Part shown: one piece after another, positions 39,277 to 47,732 of the stretch
How the letters are laid out: the number at the start of each line of letters is the position of its first letter
Numbering within the stretch: position 1 is the stretch's first letter
From: Arthrobacter sp. StoSoilB5
Lineage (GTDB): Bacteria; Actinomycetota; Actinomycetes; Actinomycetales; Micrococcaceae
Direction of reading: 5' to 3'
Length of the DNA stretch: 64,000 nt
Assembly: GCF_019977235.1 (NCBI RefSeq)
Contig: NZ_AP024646.1
Coordinates: forward strand, 1 to 64,000
Notes under the pieces: model-generated
What the model saw: the letters and a program-made list of their open reading frames with translations, nothing else
The model's database searches: none
Told to the model about the DNA's origin: nothing
Translations under genes and position numbers: made by a program

Positions 39277-40653
39277 ATGCAAAATCTTGATCGCGACGTT
39301 GTGATCGTCGGTGCCGGACCGTCAGGGTTGACGGCGGCACGCGAATTGAAGAGGGCCGGACTCAGCGTCGCAGTGCTTGAAGCACGTGACCGCGTGGGCG
39401 GCCGCACCTGGACCGACACCATCGACGGCGCCATGCTGGAGATCGGCGGCCAGTGGGTATCCCCGGACCAGACAGCCCTCATGGATCTGCTGGACGAGCT
39501 CGGACTGAAAATGTACCCCCGGTACCGCGACGGGGAGTCCGTCTACATCGGCGCCGACGGCAAGCGCGTCCAGTACACCGGTGATACCTTCCCTGTGAAC
39601 GAAACAACCAAGGCCGAGATGGACAAGTTGGTGGCCATCCTGGACGGCCTCGCGGCGGAGATCGGCCCCACCGAGCCCTGGGCCCACCCCAAGGCGCGCG
39701 AGCTGGACACCATCTCCTTCCACCACTGGCTCCGCCAGAATTCGAATGACGAGGAAGCCTGCAATAACATCGGGCTCTTCATCGCCGGCGGCATGCTGAC
39801 AAAGCCCGCACACGCCTTCTCGGCGCTGCAGGCCGTCCTCATGGCCGCTTCCGCAGGCTCCTTTACACACCTGACGGACGAAGACTTCATCCTCGACAAG
39901 CGCGTTATTGGTGGTATGCAGCAGGTTTCGCTGCTGCAGGCAGCCGAGCTGGGTTCCGACGTCGTACTTAACAGCCCGGTTCGCACCATCAACTGGGACG
40001 TCGACCGCGTGACGGTTGAATCGGAGCAGGCCACGGTGAACGCACGGTATGTGATCATGGCGGTGCCACCAAACCTGTACTCACGCGTTTCCTTCAACCC
40101 GCCGCTGCCGCGCCGCCAGCACCAGATGCACCAGCACCAGTCGCTGGGCCTTGTCATCAAGGTCCACGCCGTTTACAGCACGCCGTTCTGGCGCGAAGAC
40201 GGCCTCTCCGGCACGGGATTCAGCGCCGGCGCCCTGGTCCAGGAGGTCTACGACAACACCAACCACGGCGACTCCCGCGGCACGCTGGTGGGCTTCGTGT
40301 CCGACGAAAAGGCCGACGCCGTGTTCGAGCTCAGCGCCGAAGACCGCAAGAAGGCCGTCCTGGAATCGATCGCCGGATTCCTGGGCGACAAGGCCCTCAC
40401 GCCCGAGGTCTACTACGAATCCGACTGGGGCTCGGAGGAATGGACCCGCGGAGCGTACGCTTCCAGCTACGACCTCGGCGGACTCCACCGCTACGGCAAG
40501 GACCAGCACACGAACGTGGGACCGATCTACTGGTCCTCGTCCGACCTCGCCGCCGAGGGCTACCAGCACGTTGACGGCGCAGTCCGGATGGGCCAGGCGA
40601 CCGCTGCCCGGATCGTCGAGGCCAACAAGTTGAGCGCACTGCCGGTCGGCTAG
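39277..40653 (+). CDS. puo: Flavin monoamine oxidase, putrescine oxidase-like
   Basis: FAD-dependent amine oxidase of 458 residues. The dinucleotide-binding fold is VVIVGAGPSGLTAAREL with EARDRVGGRTW, and the C-terminal FAD motif is HVDGAVRMGQATAARIVE. The sequence resembles the putrescine oxidase of Micrococcus/Kocuria, which oxidises putrescine to 4-aminobutanal, ammonia and H2O2; I give that substrate with moderate confidence. The ATG at 39277 has GGAGAGGA upstream. Probably repressed by the divergent TetR protein. Confidence 0.85.
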   Translation: MQNLDRDVVIVGAGPSGLTAARELKRAGLSVAVLEARDRVGGRTWTDTIDGAMLEIGGQWVSPDQTALMDLLDELGLKMYPRYRDGESVYIGADGKRVQYTGDTFPVNETTKAEMDKLVAILDGLAAEIGPTEPWAHPKARELDTISFHHWLRQNSNDEEACNNIGLFIAGGMLTKPAHAFSALQAVLMAASAGSFTHLTDEDFILDKRVIGGMQQVSLLQAAELGSDVVLNSPVRTINWDVDRVTVESEQATVNARYVIMAVPPNLYSRVSFNPPLPRRQHQMHQHQSLGLVIKVHAVYSTPFWREDGLSGTGFSAGALVQEVYDNTNHGDSRGTLVGFVSDEKADAVFELSAEDRKKAVLESIAGFLGDKALTPEVYYESDWGSEEWTRGAYASSYDLGGLHRYGKDQHTNVGPIYWSSSDLAAEGYQHVDGAVRMGQATAARIVEANKLSALPVG

Positions 40654-40682
40654 GACACGGCGGATTTGGCCCTCCGCCTGGG

Positions 40683-40750
40683 ACACGCGCCGAGGTGGCA
40701 CTAAACACCCACGTTCCCGCACGGGAATTGGTGTTTGTCACCTCGGCGTG
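40683..40750. repeat. Long imperfect inverted repeat at convergent gene ends
   Basis: Arms contain CCGAGGTG / CACCTCGG, AAACACC / GGTGTTT and TTCCCG / CGGGAA in matching order, with small bulges between. The stop codon of the minus-strand gene at 40738 lies within the right arm. Likely a bidirectional terminator or a palindromic intergenic element. Confidence 0.6.
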
Positions 40751-41301
40751 GATAGTCCGGCTGGCGGTACGCCTGCCGCACGTTCCGCTTCGATCAGTGC
40801 CTGGGCAAGACGCTCGACGGCGGCCCGGTAGTCAGTCCCGGGCGTCACCCTGCAGCGCTCGGCCTCGCGCATGGCACGGGCAAGTGCCGCTGTCTCGGCC
40901 GCTCTTACGTCCGTCATTGCCGGGAAGTCTATTGCTTGCCCAGGATCGAGTTCGTAGCGCCGCCACTGCTGGAGAATGCTCGCGTGGCGGGCCGCTGCTT
41001 CCGCAAAGCCAGGACGACGCCGGGGCTCGGCTGCGTGGATCCGTTCCACCCGGCGGCTGGAGGCCAATGTTCCCGCTGCGGTGGCCACCGCAACGAAGAC
41101 CATGATGAGTCCGGCTGGCGCCCATTCCACTGCGGGAACCAGGATGGCGGGAAGAATCACCACCAGGCCCGCGAAGAGATCCCAGAAGATCGTGTCCGGT
41201 TCCGGGCCGCGCCCATGCGTGAGTTTTCTGTGGAGAACGAACGTGGTTGCCGCTGTTGCGAGCACCAAGGCTACGCCCCACAGGAGCATCATGGCGGGCA
41301 T
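40738..41301 (-). CDS. Membrane protein of unknown function
   Basis: A 187-residue protein with three predicted helices in the first 85 residues (LWGVALVLATAATTFVL, IFWDLFAGLVVILPAILV, LIMVFVAVATAAGTLA). A cytoplasmic Arg/Ala/Glu-rich C-terminal half follows. No family recognised. It is convergent with the amine oxidase gene and divergent from the glyoxalase-like gene, so its function cannot be taken from context. Confidence 0.65.
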   Translation of the reverse strand: MPAMMLLWGVALVLATAATTFVLHRKLTHGRGPEPDTIFWDLFAGLVVILPAILVPAVEWAPAGLIMVFVAVATAAGTLASSRRVERIHAAEPRRRPGFAEAAARHASILQQWRRYELDPGQAIDFPAMTDVRAAETAALARAMREAERCRVTPGTDYRAAVERLAQALIEAERAAGVPPAGLSTPR

Positions 41302-41380
41302 TGGACCACCTCCAAGCGAGTACGCGCTGCTGTGATTTCAGTATGCGCCTGTGTCCGTCCCCGGGCGTAGCCTAGGCACC

Positions 41381-41761
41381 ATGAGACTGAAAATGTGCAG
41401 CATCCACGTCAAGGACCCCGCTACAGCCCATGCCTTCTATACGGAGACGCTCGGCTTCGAGACCCTGATGGCCATGCCGGAGTACAACCTCTTCATCATC
41501 AAGGACCCTGGCGCAGACAACAGCTCCGTGGGACTCCTGCTGGAACCCAGTGACAACCCAATAGGTGCCAACTACATGAACGCTCTGCACGAGGCCGGGC
41601 TCGCTGCGATCACCTTTGGCGTGGCTGACGTCCAGGCTGAATATGAGCGCCTGATGGCTGCCGGCGTGACGTTCCAGGGCGAACCTGCTGAGGATTTCTC
41701 CGGCATCAGCGCAGTCTTCGACGACGGCTGCGGGAACTTCGTCCAGCTCCATCAGGACTAG
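41381..41761 (+). CDS. VOC/glyoxalase superfamily protein
   Basis: A 126-residue protein with the paired beta-alpha-beta-beta-beta modules of the vicinal oxygen chelate fold (MCSIHVKDPATAHAFYTETLGF and the second half GVADVQAEYERLMAAG). Typical uses are metal-dependent dioxygenase, isomerase or resistance activity; no specific substrate is visible. The ATG at 41381 was chosen over an in-frame start 30 bases upstream. Confidence 0.82.
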   Translation: MRLKMCSIHVKDPATAHAFYTETLGFETLMAMPEYNLFIIKDPGADNSSVGLLLEPSDNPIGANYMNALHEAGLAAITFGVADVQAEYERLMAAGVTFQGEPAEDFSGISAVFDDGCGNFVQLHQD

Positions 41762-41768
41762 TTAAACA

Positions 41769-41802
41769 GCTGTGGCCGGGACCAACGGGTCCCGGCCACA
41801 GC
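41769..41802. terminator. Bidirectional hairpin terminator
   Basis: A perfect 15-bp stem GCTGTGGCCGGGACC / GGTCCCGGCCACAGC with a four-base loop AACG, between the VOC gene and the convergent DUF5997 gene. T-tracts are short on both sides. Confidence 0.7.
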
Positions 41803-41813
41803 CAACTCAAAAG

Positions 41814-42263
41814 CTATGCGTGATCCCGCTTCGACGTCTTCGGGGCATCGCGTTTGGCGGCCGCGTTGTCCTTGGCTTCCTTCGTGGCCGCCTTCTTCGC
41901 GGCTTCATCCTTGACGCGCTGGGCCTCAGCGCGGACCGCAGCGTGGGTGGCGCGCTCCACAACCAGCCACTGCGGCGGAGCCTGCAGCAGCTCGGTGATT
42001 TCCGCCGTCGTGAGGGCTTCTTCCACGCCACCGCGGGCGAGGCCGCTAATAGAGACGTTCAGCTTCTGTGCCACAACCGGGCGCGGGTGCGGACCGTTGC
42101 GGCGGAGTTCAGCGAGCCACTCCGGCGGGTTGGCTTGGAGTTCGGCGAATTCTTCGCGGGAGATGGACGAATCCTGGAACTCCTGGGGTGTCGCGGGCAG
42201 GTAGATGCCGAGTTTCTTGGCTACGGTTGCCGGCTTCATGGACTGGGAGTTGGAGGACGTCAT
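41814..42263 (-). CDS. DUF5997 family protein
   Basis: A 149-residue protein of the actinobacterial DUF5997 family. The N-terminal part (KLGIYLPATPQEFQDSSISREEF, NPPEWLAELRRNGPHPRPVVAQKL) is conserved; the C-terminus is an Ala/Lys-rich tail. It is divergent, 33 bases away, from the LysR-effector-like gene; the pairing suggests joint function. No known activity. Confidence 0.78.
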   Translation of the reverse strand: MTSSNSQSMKPATVAKKLGIYLPATPQEFQDSSISREEFAELQANPPEWLAELRRNGPHPRPVVAQKLNVSISGLARGGVEEALTTAEITELLQAPPQWLVVERATHAAVRAEAQRVKDEAAKKAATKEAKDNAAAKRDAPKTSKRDHA

Positions 42264-42296
42264 GCTTCAAGGGTATCTGGCCGGTACTGTGAGTGT

Positions 42297-43022
42297 GTGC
42301 CAGCACCTGAAGAATCCGCCCAATTCACCGAGCCCCCCACCGAGCTTCGCTTCGCTTATGTTGCGGGTGTGACGCCTGGGAAATGGATCCGGCGCTGGGA
42401 AGAGCGGATGCCGGACGTTCCGTTGCACGCGTTCATGTCCGACGACGGTGCGCAACTTTCGGTGCTGCGTGACGGTTCCGCTGACCTCAGCTTTGTGCGG
42501 TTGCCGGTGGACCGCGAAGGCCTGAATGTCATTCCTCTCTATGAAGAGCAGCCGGTGGTGGTGGCGCCCAAGGGGCACGAGATCTCCGTGTTTGAAGAAG
42601 TCGCGCTGGAGGACCTGTCCGAGGAAAACTTCCTGGATGTGGAGGAAATGGGCGGGCCGTCCATGGCCCTCCAGATGGTGGCATCCGGAGCCGGATTGGC
42701 TATCCTGCCTATGTCCGTCGCCCGGCACTTTAACAACAAGCAGACTGTGATGCGGCTTCTGACTGGCGCTCCTGGGACGCAGATTGGCCTCGCTTGGCTT
42801 GCCGGAACGGATAGCCCGGTGATCGAGGAGTTCATTGGGATCGTGCGTGGCCGGACCGCGCAGAGTTCCCGTCAGCCGTCGGCCCAGCAGGAGAAGCCGA
42901 AGAAGGCGCCCAAGCCGGATCGTCGTGGGGGCGGCGCCAAAAAGCCCGCGGTGGCGCAACGCTATGCCCCGAACCCGGACAAGGGCCGCGGCAAGGGTTC
43001 GCGCAAGAAGGGCAAGCGCTAA
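42297..43022 (+). CDS. LysR-type substrate-binding domain protein without HTH
   Basis: A 241-residue protein containing only the LysR effector fold (about 12-185: LRFAYVAGVTPGKWIRRW, SADLSFVRLPV, VVVAPKGH and GAGLAILPM). There is no N-terminal helix-turn-helix; the reading frame upstream is antisense to DUF5997 and was rejected. A Lys/Arg-rich tail (about 198-241) could bind nucleic acid. The GTG at 42297 is the chosen start. It is annotated here by fold only. Confidence 0.78.
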   Translation: MPAPEESAQFTEPPTELRFAYVAGVTPGKWIRRWEERMPDVPLHAFMSDDGAQLSVLRDGSADLSFVRLPVDREGLNVIPLYEEQPVVVAPKGHEISVFEEVALEDLSEENFLDVEEMGGPSMALQMVASGAGLAILPMSVARHFNNKQTVMRLLTGAPGTQIGLAWLAGTDSPVIEEFIGIVRGRTAQSSRQPSAQQEKPKKAPKPDRRGGGAKKPAVAQRYAPNPDKGRGKGSRKKGKR

Positions 43023-43050
43023 GGCTCCTGCCCACGCCGGGAATCTACGG

Positions 43051-43785
43051 CTATTCGCCGTGAACTGCCTTCTGTTGCTGCTCCGAACGGTTGAGGTAGG
43101 CGAGTAGAAGGTCCCCGGCGCGGTCGAGATCGCCTGATTCCAGAGCTGAGCAAATCTGCTCGTTTTCCTTGAGCCAGTCGCTGTAGAAGTTCGCATTGAC
43201 CGTGGCCTTGTGGAAGTACAGCCGCATCTCGGCGAGAACCTGGGCCATGATCGTGTTGAGCCGCCCGCTCTCGGCAAGGCCAACGATCGCGCCGTGGAAG
43301 TGCTGGTTGGCGCTGCCGAGGCCTTCGTTATCGTCTGCCGCTGCAGCGCGTTTGCCTTCTTCGACGGCGGCCCTCACCGCGGCGATGCGCTCCGGGGAGC
43401 CTCCGGCCCGGATGGAGCTGACCTCGATGGCCCTGCGCACGGTGTAGACATCGTGGATGTCGCCGGCTTCCAGCGTGGCCACGTAAACGCCCCGGTTCGG
43501 TTGACGCACCAGCAGACGCTCGCTGGCCAGCTCGGCGAAGGCTTCGCGCACAGTGTTCCGGGATACGCCGAGGTCCTCCGCGATTGCGGCTTCAGTCAAT
43601 TTGGTGCCGGGCAGCAGCATGCCTTCGGCAAGTTGATAGCGCAGTTCATCAGCCACCCGCTCGGCAACGGACGGGACGGCTATGCGCATACGGGCCCGGG
43701 CGCCGCTGATGCCCGCGTTGCCGGTTGCGACAGAGGCAGCGGAAGCACCGCGCGATTCGCGAAATCCCTGATCTGCACTGGCCAT
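43051..43785 (-). CDS. GntR family (FCD) transcriptional regulator
   Basis: A 244-residue GntR-type regulator. The winged HTH (about 38-100) has LTEAAIAEDLGVSRNTVREAF; the FCD domain with its His/Asp pattern (NQHFHGAIV) follows. It is divergent from pxpA, with a palindromic operator between them, so it probably controls the carboxylase operon in response to its substrate. Confidence 0.9.
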   Translation of the reverse strand: MASADQGFRESRGASAASVATGNAGISGARARMRIAVPSVAERVADELRYQLAEGMLLPGTKLTEAAIAEDLGVSRNTVREAFAELASERLLVRQPNRGVYVATLEAGDIHDVYTVRRAIEVSSIRAGGSPERIAAVRAAVEEGKRAAAADDNEGLGSANQHFHGAIVGLAESGRLNTIMAQVLAEMRLYFHKATVNANFYSDWLKENEQICSALESGDLDRAGDLLLAYLNRSEQQQKAVHGE

Positions 43786-43826
43786 GACTCAAAATTTACA
43801 CGATTGCCGAAAACTAGGATTGCTGA

Positions 43827-43839
43827 ATTGTTGAACAAT
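43827..43839. promoter_or_regulatory. GntR operator before pxpA
   Basis: Perfect palindrome ATTGTT-G-AACAAT; its core TTGTTGAACAA fits the GntR consensus TNGTNNNACNA. It is 56 bases before the pxpA ATG and 42 bases before the regulator start, in the shared promoter region. Confidence 0.72.
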
Positions 43840-43894
43840 CCAACACTTTGGTGCATCCTAGATGTAACGCACTTCATGAGACAGGGATCACACC

Positions 43895-44653
43895 ATGGCA
43901 ATCATCGACCTGAACAGCGACGTTGGAGAGTCCTTCGGACGTTGGACGCTCGGCGACGATGCCGCCATGTTTGAGTCTGTTTCCAGTGCCAACGTTGCGT
44001 GCGGATTCCACGCTGGCGACCCCAGCGTTATTCGCAGCACCTGCAAGAAGGCGGCTGAGGCCGGCGTCGTGGTTGGCGCCCACGTTGGCTACCGCGATCT
44101 GGCGGGTTTCGGCCGCCGTTTCCTGGACATCGATCCCGTGGAACTGGCCGACGACGTCGTGTACCAGATCGGCGCCCTGCAGGCGTTGGCCGCAACAGCC
44201 GGCGCAACCGTCCAGTACGTCAAGCCCCACGGCGGCCTGTACAACGCGATCGTCAAGCATACGGCGCAGGCAAAAGCCGTCGTCGACGCCGTGAAATCGG
44301 TTGACCCCAACCTTCCGATCCTCGGCCTTCCAGGTTCCGAAGTCCTGCGTCTCGCTGAGGAAGCCGGCCTCCGTGGCGTTTCTGAAGCGTTCGCGGACCG
44401 CTCCTACAACCCGGACGGAACCCTCGTCTCGCGCTCACAGCCAGGCGCGATCCTGCATGACCCCGCTGAAGTAGCGGAGCACGTTTTGCGGATGGCCACC
44501 GATCAGTCCGTCAGGACGATCGATGGTTCCATCCTGAAGATCCGCGCAGAGAGCATCTGCGTGCATGGTGACTCGCCGGGAGCCGTCGCAATGGCTACCG
44601 CTGTGAAGTCCGCACTCGGCGACGCCGGCGTAAGCATCGGCTCGTTCGTCTAG
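43895..44653 (+). CDS. pxpA: 5-oxoprolinase subunit A (LamB/YcsF family)
   Basis: A 252-residue LamB/YcsF protein. Motifs [38 protein letters not shown] and [10 protein letters not shown] are all present. With PxpB and PxpC it hydrolyses 5-oxoproline to glutamate using ATP in bacteria where it was tested. The first gene of a plus-strand operon, followed by an MFS transporter, the fused pxpBC and a biotin carboxylase. Confidence 0.93.
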   Translation: MAIIDLNSDVGESFGRWTLGDDAAMFESVSSANVACGFHAGDPSVIRSTCKKAAEAGVVVGAHVGYRDLAGFGRRFLDIDPVELADDVVYQIGALQALAATAGATVQYVKPHGGLYNAIVKHTAQAKAVVDAVKSVDPNLPILGLPGSEVLRLAEEAGLRGVSEAFADRSYNPDGTLVSRSQPGAILHDPAEVAEHVLRMATDQSVRTIDGSILKIRAESICVHGDSPGAVAMATAVKSALGDAGVSIGSFV

Positions 44654-44701
44654 CCCATCCCGGGCCCCGCGCTACAAAACCCTCATCCCCCGGAGGAAAC
44701 C

Positions 44702-46036
44702 ATGACCAGCACCAACGCAGCAAAAGCCGTGACAAGGAAGCCACCAGCCGGCGCCCTCAAGGCTTACATAGCCAGCCTCACAGGCACATCGCTTGAGTAC
44801 TATGACTTCGCCATTTACTCAGTGGCTTCAGCACTTGTCTTCCCCAAGATCTTTTTCCCGGGCAATGATGAGTTCGTCGCACTGCTGCTCTCCTTCTCCG
44901 CTTTTGCGGTGGGCTACCTGGCCCGTCCGATCGGTGGCGTCATCTTTGGCCGCTTGGGCGACAAGATTGGCCGCAAGTACGTCCTGGTGTTCACCCTGGT
45001 GCTCATCGGCGTTGCGACCGTACTCATCGGCGCACTGCCCGATTACTCGGTGATTGGCGTGGCGGCACCCACTATCCTGGTGCTTCTTCGCCTCGCCCAG
45101 GGCATCGGCGTCGGCGGCGAATGGGGCGGAGCGGTTCTGCTGTCCAGCGAATTCGGCGACCCCAACAAGCGTGGCTTCTGGTCCTCCGCTGCCCAGATCG
45201 GCCCGCCTGCAGGCAACCTGATGGCCAATGGCGTCCTCGCCATACTTGCTGCTTCGCTGAGCAATGAAGCCTTCCTCTCCTGGGGCTGGCGCGTCGCCTT
45301 CCTCGCCTCAGCACTTCTGGTGGTCTTTGGCCTGATCATCCGCCTCAAGCTCGAAGAAACCCCTGTCTTCAAGGCAATCCAGGCCCATGGCGAGCGTCCG
45401 AAGGCGCCGATCAAGGAAGTTTTCACCACCCAGCCCAAGGCCTTGGTCTCCGCGGCGCTCTCCCGCGTTTGCCCTGACATCCTCTACGCGTTGTTCACCG
45501 TGTTCGTCGCTGTGTATGCCACCAAGCAACTGGGCATGACCACCGGCAATGTCCTTGCCGCCATCCTCATCGGCTCCGCGTTCCAGCTCTTCCTGATCCC
45601 GCTGGCAGGCGCCTTGACGGACCGGTTCAACCGCCGCCTCGTCTACGGCATTGCCGCTGCAGCAACAGCTGCCTACATCCCGGTCTTCTTCCTCATGATC
45701 CAGGGCAAGTCCGTGGCCATGCTGACCATCGGTACCGTCATTGGCTTGGCCCTCCACGCCTTCATGTACGGCCCGCAGGCAGCGTTCATTACTGAGCAGT
45801 TCCCAGCCCGCCTCCGCTATGCCGGCAGCTCGCTGGCGTACACCCTGGCTGGCGTGATTGGTGGGGCCATTGCGCCCATCATCTTCACCGCTCTCTACGG
45901 CGCGGCATCCGGCGGCTGGTATTTGATCGCCGCATACATCCTCCTGGCTGCCATCGTCACGATCGTGGGCATGCTTCTGGGCCGGGATCCGAAGCCCGAA
46001 GAAGACGTTCGCCTGCTTCAGGAATCGCCCGCCTAA
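44702..46036 (+). CDS. MFS transporter, metabolite:H+ symporter family
   Basis: A 444-residue transporter with 12 membrane helices. The N-terminal motif SLEYYDFAIYSVASALVFP and the signature GRLGDKIGRKYVLV place it in the MHS family, close to ProP/ShiA. GGAGG lies a few bases before the ATG. Between pxpA and pxpBC, it probably imports the substrate of that pathway. Confidence 0.88.
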   Translation: MTSTNAAKAVTRKPPAGALKAYIASLTGTSLEYYDFAIYSVASALVFPKIFFPGNDEFVALLLSFSAFAVGYLARPIGGVIFGRLGDKIGRKYVLVFTLVLIGVATVLIGALPDYSVIGVAAPTILVLLRLAQGIGVGGEWGGAVLLSSEFGDPNKRGFWSSAAQIGPPAGNLMANGVLAILAASLSNEAFLSWGWRVAFLASALLVVFGLIIRLKLEETPVFKAIQAHGERPKAPIKEVFTTQPKALVSAALSRVCPDILYALFTVFVAVYATKQLGMTTGNVLAAILIGSAFQLFLIPLAGALTDRFNRRLVYGIAAAATAAYIPVFFLMIQGKSVAMLTIGTVIGLALHAFMYGPQAAFITEQFPARLRYAGSSLAYTLAGVIGGAIAPIIFTALYGAASGGWYLIAAYILLAAIVTIVGMLLGRDPKPEEDVRLLQESPA

Positions 46037-46066
46037 TAGGCGGCGAAGCCGATGATGGAGACCGTG

Positions 46067-47725
46067 ATGCAAACGACCACCGCGAAGCAAACGAGTACAG
46101 CGAAAAGGGTCCGCTCCGTGCGACCCGTTGGCACCCGCGCCGTCCTGGCCGAGCTGGACGGGTTGCAGGATGTACTTGCCCTGCAGGACATGCTCTACAA
46201 GTCCCCGCTCCCTGGCCAGGTTGACGTGCTGGCAGCGGCCGAAACGGTTATGGTCGTTGGCGAATCCGCGGCCGCAACCCGCGCCATCGGCGCGCGGCTA
46301 TTGGAACTCGAGCTCACCAAACCCGAGGTTACTGACTCCGGGCTGGTGGTCATCGATACCGTTTACGACGGCGATGACCTCGCCGACGTCGCGGAACTCA
46401 CCGGACTGAGCGTGGAGGGCGTGGTTGCCGCGCACACCGGGCAGATCTGGACAGTTGCTTTCGCAGGCTTCGCTCCCGGGTTCGGCTACATGGTGGGCGA
46501 GAACGATGCCCTCACGGTTCCCCGCCGCCCCTCACCGCGCACGGCAGTTCCCGCTGGATCGGTGGCCCTCGGCGGCCAGTACTCGGCGGTCTATCCGCGG
46601 CGTTCCCCGGGCGGTTGGCAACTAATTGGCCGAACGGGAGCCCGGATGTGGGACCTGGACCGGGCCCAACCGGCCTTGGTTCGTCCCGGCGACAGGGTGC
46701 AGTACCGCGCTGTTCGGGAAGTTGTCACAGCCAGCGCGGAACACGAATCTGAACCCGAGGCTGATCACCACACGGACTCCGGGCTGCGGGTACTCAACCC
46801 CGGCGCGCAGAGCCTCATCGAGGACCTTGGCCGCAGAGGTTACGGGGCCTTGGGGGTCTCCGCTGCCGGTGCCTTGGACAGGGCGTCGCTGCGCCGCGCC
46901 AACCGGCTGGTCGGCAACAGCTCATCGGCCGCCGCGATAGAGGCCGTCAACGGCGGGCTAAGCGTGGAAGCTGTCGGGGATCAGGTGATTGCCGTTACCG
47001 GTGCGCCGACGACGCTGACTATCCAGCCGCCGTCGTGGGCTGAATCCGAGGAGTCCGCTGCCGACGCCCACGTAGGCGAAATACGCACCGTCCCTATGGC
47101 CGCGCCTTTCGCCCTGCTCGACGGCGAAGTACTCACCCTGGGACCGCCCGGGTCCGGATTCCGGAACTACGTCGCAATCCGCGGCGGCATAGCGGTTCCG
47201 GAAGTCCTGGGGAGCCGGTCAGCCGATACGATGTCCGGGATCGGACCTGCGCCACTGCTGGTTGGACAGGAGCTCCCGGCGGGCGATGCCACGGCCTCCA
47301 CGGCGGTTGGAAGCCCGGAGCTGCAACCGGAATTCCCGGGTGCCGGTGTCACTGTGCTCGATGTCGTTCCAGGACCGCGCGCAGACTGGTTCGACCAGTC
47401 CGCGATCGAGTCGCTAACAAGCCAGGAATGGCTTGTCACGCCGCAGTCCAACCGCGTGGGCATGCGACTGGATGGCACACCGTTGAATCGTGCCCGCGAG
47501 GGCGAGCTCCCCAGCGAGGGCACCATGGCCGGAGCCCTCCAGATCCCCCCCGCCGGCCTCCCCGTTCTGTTCCTGGCCGACCACCCGATCACCGGCGGAT
47601 ATCCCGTGATCGGCGTGGTGCGCGACGAACACCTTGACCTCGCCGGGCAGGTCCCTATTGGCGGACGGATCCGGTTCCGGTTCGTCCCCGATTCCCCCGA
47701 CTTCACCAAGACCCCAGAGAAGTGA
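46067..47725 (+). CDS. pxpBC: Fused 5-oxoprolinase subunits B and C (PxpB-PxpC)
   Basis: A fusion of the KipI/AHS1-like domain (about 15-205; [31 protein letters not shown]) and the KipA/AHS2-like domain (about 240-550; [31 protein letters not shown] end). In most bacteria these are two genes, fused here as in some urea carboxylases. Start chosen at ATG 46067, with GGAG six bases upstream; the frame opens at 46052. The biotin carboxylase follows after seven bases. Confidence 0.9.
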   Translation: MQTTTAKQTSTAKRVRSVRPVGTRAVLAELDGLQDVLALQDMLYKSPLPGQVDVLAAAETVMVVGESAAATRAIGARLLELELTKPEVTDSGLVVIDTVYDGDDLADVAELTGLSVEGVVAAHTGQIWTVAFAGFAPGFGYMVGENDALTVPRRPSPRTAVPAGSVALGGQYSAVYPRRSPGGWQLIGRTGARMWDLDRAQPALVRPGDRVQYRAVREVVTASAEHESEPEADHHTDSGLRVLNPGAQSLIEDLGRRGYGALGVSAAGALDRASLRRANRLVGNSSSAAAIEAVNGGLSVEAVGDQVIAVTGAPTTLTIQPPSWAESEESAADAHVGEIRTVPMAAPFALLDGEVLTLGPPGSGFRNYVAIRGGIAVPEVLGSRSADTMSGIGPAPLLVGQELPAGDATASTAVGSPELQPEFPGAGVTVLDVVPGPRADWFDQSAIESLTSQEWLVTPQSNRVGMRLDGTPLNRAREGELPSEGTMAGALQIPPAGLPVLFLADHPITGGYPVIGVVRDEHLDLAGQVPIGGRIRFRFVPDSPDFTKTPEK

Positions 47726-47732
47726 GTATTTG

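Noticed and set aside
41772..42296. In-frame N-terminal extension of the LysR-like protein
   Set aside because: It is antisense to DUF5997 and has no HTH or LysR similarity; the GTG at 42297 is a better start.
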